Positions 10,835 to 22,270 of a DNA stretch of 64,000 nt are shown in pieces. This DNA is from Hymenopus coronatus. Lineage: Eukaryota; Arthropoda; Insecta; Mantodea; Hymenopodidae. A model generated the notes under the pieces. The model was given only the letters and a program-made list of their open reading frames with translations, did no database searches and was not told where the DNA came from. A program made the translations under genes and the position numbers. The stretch spans positions 100,124,501 through 100,188,500 of the forward strand of contig CM060881.1 in the NCBI GenBank assembly GCA_030762935.1. The letters are read 5' to 3'. How positions within the stretch are numbered: the stretch's first letter is position 1; each line of letters opens with the position of its first letter.

Positions 10835-11635
10835 CACTGTTATATGGCAGCTAAATTTGCATATTAAAAAAGGAAAGATAAAAGAAGAATTGAAGCTGCT
10901 GAAATAAAAATTTTGAGATTCCTGACAGCTATAAGCTTTTAGATAATGAAAAAATAAGAACTGAATTAAACGTACAGAACATTTCGGAAATACTCATAGT
11001 AACATGATGTCAAGATAGATGGTTGGAGCATACTATACAAGGGATACCACAATTGAACAATAACGAAAATAGCATATGCTTACAATCCACGACGGAAAAA
11101 TTCACAAGACAAACCTTCGAAACAGGTGAAGATGAGATCGAAAATAAAGAAATTAAAGTTCATAATTGAAAACTAACGCAACACATGCAAGACTGTTATA
11201 TTTTGAGGGGTTTCTTTTTCGGTATTAAAACCTAAAATAAATAGATGCATTCCTAAGACTATGGATACGTGAGATTAATAAATATAAAAATACACCAATG
11301 GAGAACTATGTGAGACATAGTCAACATCGAATAAAACATTAGAGCAGAAATACACGAACACACTATTATAATAATGAATACCATCCTACATTTGCCTGAG
11401 GTCAATCAGAGTCCAACCTATCATATTAATTCTAAAAGAAGCATTACACTACATCACCAAAACCTCAGATTCATTTCCAGAAATAAGATACGTTATTAAC
11501 TAAATAATCCAAGAAGATAAATAGCATCCATCAAACATCCTATTAATCGAAACCCTCGGAAAAGCTTAACACAGTAAAAGTTTTCTATGCTCGAAGTATA
11601 CTACAAAGGAAAGCTGCGGTAATTTTCGGAATGTC
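10835..11635. other. AT-rich stretch without recognised features
   Basis: A-rich sequence between the SINE-2 copy and the minisatellite. It has no ORF of note and no repeat block that I recognise. Confidence 0.35.
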
Positions 11636-11639
11636 TCCT

Positions 11640-13070
11640 AGCTGATTACTCATCCAGTTCATCCCCTCATTGCTCATTCATTTCATCACTCTTCAAGCGC
11701 GAGTTAATCCTCTTCATCTATAAAGCTACCTCCCTTAACCAGAATGCGCACTGTGACACACCTCTGCTCATCACCAAATTTTCATCTCCCCATATCCAGA
11801 GTGCGTGGTGGGTTATGACCAATTTTCTCATCCGCACCGAAGTTCGGTCCCCCTTCTCCAAAGGAATATCATGTAGATATGTTTTGTTCTGCTCATCTCT
11901 ACCGAAACTCTAACCTCGTATCTCCAAAATGGGCGCCGTGAATGCCAGACTACTCATCTACAACGAAATTCTATCATCTCTTCTCCAAAGTGAGTGCTAT
12001 GTCCGACTGCTCATCTACAACGAAATTCTGTCCTCTCTTCTCCAAAGTGAGTGCCACGACTGTTGACTACTTATCTACACCGAATATCTATCCTCTCTTC
12101 TCCAAAGCGAGTTCCATGACTGTTTCACTGCTTACACCGAAGTTTCACTCTCTCTTCTCCAAAGTGAGTTCCACAACTGTTTCACTGCTTACACCGAAGT
12201 TTCACTCTCTCTTCTCCAAAGTGAGTTCCACGACTGTCTCACTGCTTACACCGAAGTTTCACCCTCTCTTCTCCAAAGTGAGTTCAATGACTGTTTCACT
12301 GCTTACACCGAAGTTTCACTCTCTCTTCACCAAAGCGAGTTCCATGACTGTTTCACTGCTTACACCGAAGTTTCACTCTCTCTTCTCCAAAGTGAGTTCC
12401 ATGACTGTTTCACTGCTTACACCGAAGTTTCACTCTCTTCTCCAAAGTGAGTTCCATGACTGTTTCACTGTTTACACCGAAGTTCCACCCGCTCTTCTCC
12501 AAAGTGAGTTCCATGACTGTTTCATTGCTCATCTACAACAAAGTTCTATCGTCTCTTCTCCAAAGTGAGTGCTATGACTGCTTTGTACTGCTCATTTAGC
12601 CGAATTTCCATCCGCCCGCTTTCAAGTGATTGCATGATTTTACATCTATCTATAGGGATGTCCCATCCTCCCTTCTCCATAGTGATTGCATGGTATTTGT
12701 TCTGATCTTCTACAGCGAATTTCCAACCTCTTTTCTCCAAAATGGGCCATGACTATTTTGTTTTGATCATCTATACCGAATTCCCATCCTCCATTCTCCA
12801 CAGTGATTGTCAAGTTGTTTCGTTCTGCTCATCTAAATAGAGGCTCATTCATTCCTTATCCAGATTGCGATGGCCGTTAATCTCCACTCACTTCTGCAGT
12901 GATGTTAGACATGGATGCCTGAATATGCACATTTACGTAAATATCCTTTCTCCCTTCTCCAAGGAAGCTATGATTGTCTGATTCTGCTCATCTATTCCAA
13001 ACTTCCTTCCTCTCTTCCGGAGTGCGTGTTGTGTTATGGATGTTTTGCTTTGCTCATAATATAAGCATCA
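11640..13070 (+). repeat. Minisatellite array, 57-bp core units flanked by degenerate 60-70-bp units
   Basis: The central part (about 12105-12530) is a tandem array of a 57-bp unit: TCTCCAAAGTGAGTTCCATG, ACTGTTTCACTGCTTACACC, GAAGTTTCACTCTCTCT. At least seven well-conserved copies are present. Outward on both sides the units become longer and more diverged but keep the landmarks CTCATCTACAACGAAATTC, CTTCTCCAAAGTG and ATGACTG. Because 57 is a multiple of three, the array keeps an accidental 208-codon frame open at 11942-12568; its translation merely repeats the unit and is not evidence for a gene. Confidence 0.9.
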
Positions 13071-13264
13071 TCATCTCGTCTTCTTCTTAATTGTATTAAT
13101 TATTATCTAATTGACTTAATGTAGATAAAGCAGAAATCTTCTTCAAATCATATTCACAATTAGTCTCCAATCCTAATGTAAATATTGTGCAAGACTTCTG
13201 TGATAAAAGGTTCAAAAGAGCGACACAAAGAAAAATACTTCTGAAACAATTATACGTTTTGAGC

Positions 13265-13700
13265 CATTACTGTAAGCCTTTGTTCATCTAGGACGAAATT
13301 GCATTCTCTTGTCTATAAGATACTCTCCGTGTCATGACGTAGGCCTCTTTTCATCCAGAACGAGATTACTTCCTGTCCTCTACAGGATACGTTTTGTGTC
13401 ATGACTGTAAGCCTCTGTTCTTCCAGACCGCGATTAAATGCTCTCATTTGCAGGAGACATTTTGCTCTATGACGTTAGCATTTGTTCACCTAGAACGAGA
13501 TTATATCCTGTCGTTTACACGATACGCTTTTTTTATCATAATTTTAAGCTTCTGTTCACCTAAAACGTAATTGCAACCTCTAGTTTACAAGATACGTTTC
13601 GTGCCATCATTGTAAGCCTCTGTTCACCTAGAACGAGAGTACATCCTCATGTCTACGTACAAAATACGTTCTAGCCATGATTGTCTGGCTGTGTTAACTT
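13265..13700 (+). repeat. Second minisatellite array, about 68-bp unit
   Basis: GTAAGCC(T/C)-type landmarks recur at about 13272, 13339, 13407, 13474, 13543 and 13612, a period of 67-69 bp. The unit order is CTGTTCACCTAGAACGAGAT, TACATCCTGTCGTCTACAAG, ATACGTTTTGTGCCATGACT. It aligns block by block with the units of the upstream array (TCATCTACAACGAAATT, CCTCTCTTCTCCAAAG, ATGACTG), so both arrays come from one ancestral unit. Decayed units continue to about 13950. Confidence 0.85.
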
Positions 13701-14105
13701 GATAAATGTTCCATTCTCTAATCTCCAAGAGTAAGTTTCACGAGATGAATGTTCAGCTGTGTTCATTTACAATGAAATTCCACTTTCAACTCCAAAATAG
13801 GTTTTGTGGCATGATTTGTACATTTGCTTCTAATCTATATCCTCCCATTTCCATGATTATCTAATTTTAATTCTCTCAACTTCAGAAAGCGTATTCAGCC
13901 ATGATTGTTCAACTATGATTAATTATTTACACCAAATTTCATATTTAGAACGCAAATATGTGTCATGCATTAAATCTGGTTTCAATATATCCAGTAAGCT
14001 GTGTAAGGTTAAATAATTAAAAGCTGTATGTGAAATAGCATAAATGTTATGAATAACTATTATTCCTACTAGTGCAATATAATCATAGGAATGATAACAA
14101 GCATG

Positions 14106-15010
14106 TTATTACTTTCTATACACGCACTATGTGCATAGTGTATAGAGATGGTATTGCACTCCACCCAAAAATTCGATACAGAGATTTCAACGGAAATATA
14201 TGTTTTAGGGTCCCCTGTATCCAAAAAAAAGCATTTTCACAAAAAGGTCCGTGTGTGTGTGTCTGTGTGTGTATGTATGCGCGCGCGCGTCCGTGTGTCA
14301 TTGTGTCCTGTGTCTGTGAACATGATAACTCAAAAACGAAAGGTCGGTAAAATACCAAACTTGGTATTTAAGTTTATTATCTTCCAGGGATGCGACACGA
14401 AGATTTTGAAAAAAAAAATCCCCCCACCCCAAACTACCCTTTATATGTAACTTTTTTCGAAAATGTTGATTTTCTTGAAAATGGCTCTAACGATTATGAT
14501 TAAAATGTCATATATTAAAGGTATTTACCTGACAAATAAAATGTATATCTTGAATTTTCTGGGAATAGCCTCTGAAGACTACTTTATACTGGATGAATTT
14601 TACGTAATTTTGAATAACTGCTAAACCGTAAGAGATGGACAGAAACTTACTACACGAAAAATGTAGAGCACGTTAAAGCACACAATTTATGTTATATACA
14701 TTTTTTTCGTGGAGTGATCGTCTTTGAGTCATTCCTTGTTTTTGGTTTCTGCTATGAAAACTTATAGTTTTCTCATATAGGAATTTGTCAACTGCTTTCA
14801 TACAAACAAAGGAACTTCAGTGACATAGCAACCAGCAAGGAACAAAGCAAACATAGCAACAGGGTACCAAGTAATAAAACTATTTAGTCTGATTAACATG
14901 AAGTAAATAGAAGTACCTATAAGCTTTTTTAGAAGTATAAGCTTTTTAAGAGTAATTTGTTGCAGAGATGTAGAGAAAGCCATGTGAATGGTACACATCA
15001 GATTTTTTTT
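14106..15010 (-). repeat. R870 family copy, near full length
   Basis: The terminal palindrome is at about 14110-14146 (CACTATGTGCATAGTG inside CTATACAC...GTATAGAG). It is followed by the GT-rich/GCGC microsatellite (14250-14300), the AACTCAAAAACGAAAGGTCG block, all core blocks, and the 5' end AGTCATGTGAATGG-type tract finishing ACACATCAGATTTTT at about 15008. SINE-7 starts right after it. The palindrome and the subterminal ACTTTCT are well preserved, suggesting a fairly young insertion. Confidence 0.85.
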
Positions 15011-15011
15011 T

Positions 15012-15345
15012 GTTGTCTCCTTAGCGCGATTGCTTGCTGGGTTCGATTCCTGGTATCGGCGTGGGGAATTTTCACCTACTGGGAGACCTCTTCCGGGGTA
15101 CACTCAGTTTCGTGAGTGGGGTCCATTGAGAGATACTTGATTGAAGTAGCGGCTCCGGATCGAGAAGACTGTATCAACGGCCGGGAGGGACTCGAGGCGC
15201 TAATTACGTCTCGCTCTCCAGCACTGCACCCCTTCGGACCGAGATGGGGGATGCAGCGGCCGGGCGGTAGGCCAAGGTCCCTTGTGGACTGTTGTGACTT
15301 GGAGTTACATTTATGTTTTACCAGTTTTAACAATTGGACCTTATT
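15012..15345 (+). repeat. tRNA-like SINE, family SINE-7
   Basis: GCGCGATTGCTTGCTGG and a B-box-like GGGTTCGATTCCTGGTATC (about 15038-15056) are followed by a GC-rich body of about 280 bp (GGAGACCTCTTCCGGGGTAC, GGACTCGAGGCGCTAATTAC, CGGTAGGCCAAGGTCCC). The GC content stands out from the AT-rich neighbourhood. The 101-, 85- and 77-codon ORFs overlapping it are by-products. Only one copy is seen, so the family assignment rests on the Pol III-like box and composition. Confidence 0.5.
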
Positions 15346-16655
15346 ATGAATGAAATTGCGAATCTCTCGTAAAATGTTTGATATTTTATGATTTGATCGT
15401 TTGTGGGAGGTGAATTAAATAAAGTCTGACAAATGGCTATCCTCGATATTTTCTTCTAAAGTTAAGTACTTACTAATAACTTTATTCAGGTTCACATATT
15501 TTGCTTTAGTTCTATTTATTATTTTATACAATGACGTATTACATTATTCGTATAAATTAACATTTGTATTAACCCTTTTAAATCAGGCATTTCACTTTGT
15601 CATTTTTTATGTTAACAGTGTTTTACTGGGAGGAAAGATTCAAGTGTCCATACATTAAATGTACTATAAGAATAATAGTTTGTATATTTCATTAATATAA
15701 CTCATTAAAAGACTGAGGACCGTAAAACTATTGCGTATATGGTATATTTCAATAAAACTTTTTGTCTCTCTCATACAGGTGTCTCAGAATGAGATATGCT
15801 ACCTTGGCTATGGGCTCTAAATTCTTTGCTACAGCATAAAATGATTAACGGATTAGTAGGCTACTGATCAAACCGCAGTAGACTGTGACGTGATCAGCTG
15901 TATTTCGGAAAGAGTTGAGATAGTAGAATTATTTAGCGCTATGGTTAACGTGTGGGCATCAGATTAATATGTTGAGGCATTTCTGGGTTCAAGTCTCTAG
16001 ATACATTTATTTTTATGTTGTCTCTTTTTTACATTTTATAATGAGTCCTTCGTATTTTGTTGCGGTACTCAATATTATTTATTCGTAACTGACAAACAAA
16101 ATAAATGCAATGTACCATTAGTGCTGCGGTGAACGCTTCAAAAACAATTCTATTTAACACCTGAAGGGATACACTTCCCCGTGCCCGTCGAAGGAGTTTC
16201 TAAAATACAGAGTATCACACTGACGTATGTTGTACATTAAAATTAACCAAACAATATTATCATTCTGTCAAATGAGCTTCAAATGAAATATAAAGGAACA
16301 CCTATCTCCGTAGTAAAACAAGTACCTACATAAAACTAATTAAGAACTATATACTAGTCAGGAAAGTGAATTCTACATTTTCATCTCTGCATGAAAGGCA
16401 AATAGAAAGAGACATCGAGAATTATTACAATATCCGAAGGAAAAAATACAACAGGTGACGGCCTGCAAAAATTCAGGGAGTGTTGACCTCGCCACAAGCA
16501 GCTAAAATTTCAGTCAGTAATTGTCATGTGATTCAACAGAAATCTGGTAAGCCAGGCGGAATAGTTATATGTGGCAGCAAAAAGCACATGGGCTCTGGAG
16601 TTCGCAGCTTAAATTATCTTAGGACGTGAGTCCGCGTGCTCTCCATTTCGCACCT
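15346..16655. other. AT-rich stretch with one tRNA-like fragment
   Basis: Mostly unrecognised AT-rich sequence. At about 15940-16010 there is a tRNA-like fragment with GCTATGGTTAACGTGTGGGC (A-box-like) and CTGGGTTCAAGTCTC (B-box-like), probably the worn head of a SINE. Nothing else is supported. Confidence 0.4.
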
Positions 16656-16659
16656 CGTT

Positions 16660-17541
16660 GAAACAATTTTTACTTTCTCTACACGTACTATGTACATAGT
16701 GGATAGAGAAAGTATTGTATTGCACCCAAAAATTCGATACCGAGATTTCACCGGAAATACATGTTTTGGGTCCCCCTGAATCCAGAAAAAGCATTTTTAG
16801 AAAAATGTCCGTGTGTGTCTGTCTCTGTGTGTATGTGTGTGTGTCTGTGGGCAGCATAGTTCATAAAAGAAAACATCGTTAAATACCAAACTTGGCATTT
16901 AAGTTCGGTATCTTCCAAGGATGCGACACGAAGATTCCCAAGAAAATCCCCCAACACCAAACTACCCTTTACATGGAACTTTTTTCGAAAATTTTAATTT
17001 TCTTAAAAATGGCTCTAACGATTTTGATTAAAATATCGTATATTAAAGATATTTACCTGACAAATAAAATGTATATCTTGAATTTTCTGGGAATAGCCTA
17101 TGAAGACTACTTTATTCTGGAAGAATTTTACAGAATTGTGCATAACTGCTAAGCCGTAAGAGATAGACAAAAGCTTACTACACAGAAAATGAGCTCACGA
17201 TAAAACACACAATTTATGCCATATACATTTTTTTCGTGAAGTTGATCATTTTTAAATATTCCTGGTTTTTGTTTTAGCTTTGAAAAACTTATACTTTCCT
17301 TATACAGGAATTTGTTAACTCTTGTCCATACAAACAAAGGAACTTCAGTTACATAGCAACCAGCTTTTGGCTATCATTTTAACCTATGGCACTCCCTTAT
17401 TTCGCTTCTACTTACAAGGAAGCAAGTAATAAGACTATTCCTGCTAATTAGCATGAAGTAAATAGAAGCATAAGCTTTTTAACTACATTTTGTTGTAGAG
17501 ATGTAGAGAAAGTCATGTGAATGGGACACATCAGATTTTTT
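16660..17541 (-). repeat. R870 family copy, full length
   Basis: It starts with TTTTTACTTTCTCTACACGT, the palindrome centre GTACTATGTACATAGT, and a GTGTGTCTGT microsatellite at 16808-16850. It then has the complete core and ends GTAGAGAAAGTCATGTGAAT followed by GGGACACATCAGATTTTT. The read strand keeps an open frame of 86 codons at 16892-17152 that overlaps equivalent open frames in other copies. T-runs flank both ends and no target duplication is evident. Confidence 0.88.
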
Positions 17542-18060
17542 TTTCACCGCTATTAATTTTCTCTTTCATTCTTTGTAATAGTTTGACTCGAAAATAAATA
17601 CATATCGAATACATCACTGTTATGATTTAAAACTGCGTGTTTGATAGTTATAGTAAATTTAATATCGGATAGTAAAATTAGCACAAAATTGTGACAATTG
17701 AATATTGCATTTTACACCAAGTAACGAAATGCTTTCACTATAAGCATATAATAAATCTGTCAGGAAACAAATTAGGTGCGCTAATTCTACTTTTTCTATC
17801 CATTACTAAAGGTAGAAGAAGATTCTAATGAATATAGTTCAATTTCCTTTTGTCGCGTGCGCGCGCGTGTGCATACACCCACATTTAAGGTACTTATTTA
17901 ATTAACTCGTTATTCTTGTATGTTTCAGTATTACATTCCATAAAATAATAAGTTGAGCTATTTTGCTTTATGTATATGTGTCGGTGCCTGTGATTTTTTT
18001 TTTTTTTTTTGTAAAGCGTCTGTTCCGTTATTTTCTTTCTTATGAAACTCCATACAAAAT
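17542..18060. other. AT-rich spacer
   Basis: Unrecognised sequence with a short GTGCGCGCGCGTGTG tract near 17858-17872 and a T-run at 17994-18010. I see no gene. Confidence 0.35.
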
Positions 18061-18064
18061 AAAT

Positions 18065-18510
18065 CATAAATGATATGCATAGAAGCTTCCGCTACGGTTA
18101 AAGTTAACTTGGAAATTCTCTTTTCTTACTTGTCCATGTTTATCAAGTACCGCCAGTGGAAATTTCAGAGGACCTTCCTACAAAACAGCAAACTCCATAA
18201 TGCACGGAATAAGTCCACCAGCCGCTTTAAATATACTTCCCTAACCAGAAAAGATCGACTGCGTATCGACTATACGAGACTTACACACGTACACCTCCTC
18301 ACAAAGGACCAACTCGTTGAGTGCTCTTATTGCAACACTATATTGACAATTGAACACATCATCTGCGCAACGAGAACTACGCCCACTACAAGAAAATCCA
18401 CAACATCGTCTAGGAACTCCACAGATCTGTAGATCCTCAAGCATGACTAAATACCAAGAAAAACCTAAGAGACATAGGACTTCTTGACAAAATCTAAAAT
18501 AAAATTATTA
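18065..18510 (+). pseudogene. Non-LTR retrotransposon ORF2 C-terminus fragment (RNase H end and zinc knuckle)
   Basis: The frame starting at 18070 reads SLTRKDRLRIDYTRLTHVHL, then VECSYCNTILTIEHIIC. This corresponds to the xxLxRLRxGHTxLTHxxL...CxxC...HxxxxC tail found after RNase H in I/Jockey-type LINE ORF2 proteins. The cysteines lie at 18322-18324, 18331-18333 and 18364-18366, with the His at 18355-18357. After the last Cys the homologous reading moves to another frame (ENYAHYKKIHNI), so there is a frameshift. A short A-rich 3' end near 18490-18510 is consistent with a 5'-truncated LINE copy. Confidence 0.72.
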
Positions 18511-18779
18511 ACCCTTCAGATATTAAGATTGTTTTATCCTTCCGGTTATCAAGGGGGGTAATGTAATTACCTCGGTTAACACTGTAAGAAGTGGTCATAA
18601 GATAATCCAGATTGAGTATTATTAATGCTAACTGGTGTTTATTAAAGATTTTAAACAGTCATTGATAGTTTATTGTCCAAACATATAGAATTTAGGATTC
18701 CCAGGTGTGTAGTCTCCTTGCAAACAGAATAGAAAAGCAAAATGTTAAATAAGATATAAATGTAGTTTTTTTTTAGATA

Positions 18780-19465
18780 ACTACTCCTTACACTGAGTGT
18801 ATTTTGCCATATTGTGTTTCTTCTGAGATTTTGGCACACTAAGATATTTTTGCACTTTATGCCCATGAACTTAGTTTTCAGGTATTCATTTTTGAACAGA
18901 ATGCACATCTTTTTCCTGTTGGTAATTTGGAAAACGCTTCTTTGGTGCCTTCAGGAGAATTTGTCTTCTGTACTTCTATTCCAATAGTTTCAATGACTGT
19001 TACAACTTCTGTATGTATATAGTCTAGTTGGATTTTTTGCTCGTTCTTCCAATTGCGGTGTTACTAACATTAGGGTAAGTTCCTGAAGGAAATTCCTCCT
19101 TCTTCTTGCAGGATCTTTCTGCCGGTCTGGATATTTTTGTGACCACAGAATATACGCATTGAGAACTGCGATGTCCAATATTTCCATGAATATTCGGTAC
19201 CTCGTAGTGTTATCTTATCATCATATCACCCATGTTTACTCCTCCTTTACCCTCATCATAGTGAGCAATAATATTGTAGGTGTCTTGTTGTCATTGTTTT
19301 CCTAGTGCAACAATCAAAATCCATATACATCATGACAGCATTTAGATGATAACATAACTTTATTCTTTCTGCTTGCATTAAGATGGCTAAAAATGAAGTT
19401 CTATTTGCTACAAATTTCAGAGCAAACACTACCAAGGGGGTAACAAGAACACCCAACATAAATCA
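18780..19465 (-). pseudogene. piggyBac-family transposase remnant
   Basis: piggyBac transposases (DDE_Tnp_1_7) cut and paste DNA at TTAA sites. Reading the minus strand downward: a decayed KGGV block (HYDEGKGGVNMGD) lies at about 19225-19260, after a worn VIMLSS-like block near 19340-19360. The segment MEILDIAVLNAYILW, then RRRNFLQELTLMLVTPQLEER, follows at 18990-19187; it matches the NAYI/RRxFLxxLxxxLxxPxIxxR tail. Around 18820-18908 MCILFKNEYLKTKFMGIKCK resembles the C-terminal Cys-rich domain, with several Cys lost. Stops and frame changes between segments make it a pseudogene. I could not find the TTAA ends. Confidence 0.75.
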
Positions 19466-19469
19466 TGGA

Positions 19470-20340
19470 ATATAAATAATGAATTGGATAATGATATTTC
19501 GATATATTAAGTGAAAAATGGTAATGGATATGTAATGAACAAATACACAGACTACCTAATTGTAAATGCGAATGAAAATGTAAATATACGCGAAAAATTG
19601 TTACTGGGACAATTCCATTACCCCGTTGGTAGTAGAAGTGTTAATAGTTTGTAATTCATTAATATTGTTACAATTCCATTGCTAATGTTACTAGTTTATT
19701 TTATTATTGCTGTTTTCATATTGATACAATTACTATAAACTCTGAAGTTATGTAAATTCACTGCTTTTTTATTTCATATTATGGATCTTATTATTGTTAC
19801 AGTTATTAGTATATACTTATTTTAAAATGTTTATTGTTATAATCTAATTGTGTCGCATGTGATCAGTTATTGGAAAAAACATTTAATATTAATCTGAGTA
19901 TTCGATAATGTAATTTCATTCTTCTCATATTTTAATTTTAAGTTACATATTCTTTTTGTACTATCTGTCCCATTTCATTCCAGCCAAAAATCCAACACTT
20001 TAACATTTCAATCTAAATAGACAATTTGGTGTCCTTGAACCCACAACAACTTACAAAAACGTCAATTAACTGCATAAGTCAAAAACAAACTTCAATCTTC
20101 CTGGATGAAACAGAATCTATTTAGGTATACCAAGCGAAAATATTCAAGAAAATTAGTCCGTAGATTTGCTATGAAAAGCATTAAAATTCGTGTGACTGCT
20201 GCATAAGTATATTTATTTTCTTTAGCACCATCTACGGTAGATACAGGAAGTTTAGCATTCCACACAAAAAAAAAAAAAATCAAAGTAAAAATTCCATCTT
20301 AAATAATATTTTATATAAAAATCCTTGTGTGAGTGTAATG
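19470..20340. other. AT-rich stretch without recognised features
   Basis: Very AT-rich sequence with a run of A at 20265-20279 and no motif of the families described here. It may include the lost 5' half of the neighbouring piggyBac remnant, but I cannot show it. Confidence 0.3.
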
Positions 20341-20349
20341 TTCTTCAGA

Positions 20350-20705
20350 CTGTCTCTAATGAACTTTAGAGGCTATTCCCAGAAAATTCTAGATATACCT
20401 TTCATTTGCCATAAAAATGTCTTAAACATATCGCATTTTAATCAACATCGTTAAGATCATTTGTGAGAAAGACTAAATTTTCGAAAAGGCTCCATGTAAT
20501 GAGTGGTTTGAATTGATGGAATTTTCTTGAAAATATTCGTGTCGCTTCCTTGGAAAATGGTGAACTTAAATACCAAATTTGATGTTTAATAGACTTTCGT
20601 TTTTGAGTTATGCTATTGACAGACACACGGACACACAGATATACACGAACTTTTTTTCTAAAAATAATGTTTTGAATTAGGAGGATCAAAATAGTTTATA
20701 ACAGT
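20350..20705 (+). repeat. R870 copy, partial (3' half)
   Basis: It contains GAGGCTATTCCCAGAAAATT (20370-20389), the AATCAACATCGTTAAGATCA block, the CACAGG-type microsatellite (GACAGACACACGGACACAC, 20620-20638) and the internal TTGAATTAGGAGGATC. It stops before the terminal palindrome, at a junction with an opposite-orientation copy. Confidence 0.72.
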
Positions 20706-20711
20706 GAACTC

Positions 20712-21366
20712 TCTCTTGAATGCTAAACTTGATATTTAAGTTTAATATCTTCCAAGAATACAACACGAACATTTTCGAGGATATTCTCCCTCCAAAAAAT
20801 ACTATCCTTTACATGAAAAAATGTTCGAAATTTTTATTACTTAAAAACGTCTCTAACGAATTTGATTAAAACATATTTACATTCTAAATAAAATGTACCT
20901 CATATATTTTCTGGAAATAGCCTCTAAACACTTCTTTATTCTGGATGAATATTGTACAGCTGGTAAAACAACAAAAGATATTACTTTTACACAAAAATAT
21001 GGACACATCTCGTTAAAACACACAATTTATGTCATACACATTTGTTTTGTAAAGCTAACCATTCCTAAGACATTCTTTATTATTGCTTTCAATTTTAAAA
21101 TACTTTTCTCAAACGGGATGTCGTTATCGTATATCTCTTTTATTTTACTCCTGGCCATGCAAAGATATCCGAATTTGAATTGTATGACATAGCGACCAGC
21201 TTTTAAAAGATTTGACTATCGCTTTAGTCTAGTGTATTCCTACATTTCCATTCTCCTTACAAATAAGCAAGTAATAAAATCATTTGTGCTAATATGTTTC
21301 TCGATTATCATAAAATAAATAAAATAATAATCTTTTGTCACGTGAATGGAGCACATCAGGTTTTTC
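20712..21366 (-). repeat. R870 copy, partial (5' part), opposite orientation
   Basis: It starts at the ATGCTAAACTTGATATTTAAG block and continues through CTCTAACGAATTTGATTAAAA, the TTTCTGGAAATAGCCTCT block and TGGCCATGCAAAGAT. It ends with CACGTGAATGGAGCACATCA (21341-21360), the R870 5' end read in reverse. With the copy at 20350 it forms an inverted pair meeting near 20708. Confidence 0.72.
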
Positions 21367-22191
21367 ACTTTCCCTACTTTGGACATAGTACATAGGTAGA
21401 GGAGCCATTGCATTTTACCCAAAAATTCAATACCAAGATATCACTGAAAATACACGATTTAATGTCCCTGAATCCAAAAAAATCCAGAAAAAGTCTGTGT
21501 GTGCGTCTATGAATAGCATACCCCAAAAACCAAAAGTTGAATAAATACCAAACTTGATATTTAAGTTTGGCATATTCCAAGGTTGGACACAAAGATTTTC
21601 AAGAAAATCCTCCCACCGCAAACTACCCTATACAGGGAAACATTTTTGACAATTTTTATATTTTTCAAATATTGCTCTAATGATTTTGATTAAAATACCA
21701 CATATTAAAGATATTTACATGATAAATTTACATGATCAACATCTGAAGCCTTCTTTATTCTCAATAACTTTACTATAACTGGTATACCGTAAGTGATTGA
21801 CAAAAACTTAGTGTGTAGGTATCGTCAAAAACGCAATTTATATCTAACACATTTTTGGTTTGGATATATTTCCGAGATATTGTTTCTCATAGATTTAAAT
21901 TTTCTAATACCTGTACTTTTGTCAAATGAAAAGTAATTATTCGTTTTTTTTTTCGTTCTGGGCAAACAAAGGGATTAAATTTCAATAACATCATAACGAC
22001 TTGTAAAAGATTTGGTTATCGCTTTAGCTTATTGTATTTACTCATTCCACTTGTACAAGGAAATAATTTTGCAGTAAACCATTTCTTGTTTACCTTGATA
22101 AGCATGAAGTAATATAAGACTAAGCTTTTGTAAGAATAGTTTGCTGCAACATAGGTAGAGTAAGCTATAAGTATGAGGCTCATTAGATTTT
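21362..22191 (-). repeat. R870 family copy, full length, diverged
   Basis: It begins CACTTTCCCTACTTTGGACATAG directly after the previous copy (head-to-tail with it). It shows the ACCCAAAAATTCAATACC block, a shortened microsatellite (GTGTGTGCGTC near 21498), CCCCAAAAACCAAAAGTTG and the core. It ends near ATGAGGCTCATTAGATTTTTT at 22191. It is older than 16660-17541. Confidence 0.75.
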
Positions 22192-22270
22192 TTAAAATAT
22201 TATTACTTGCTTTATAGAAATTAAGTTTTAAAAAATGCCAAGTTTTCGCTATCTGTCACGTACTTCTGTA

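Noticed and set aside
11942..12568. 208-codon open frame
   Set aside because: It is created by a tandem 57-bp unit (multiple of three); the translation is the unit repeated, with no start context or flanking gene structure.
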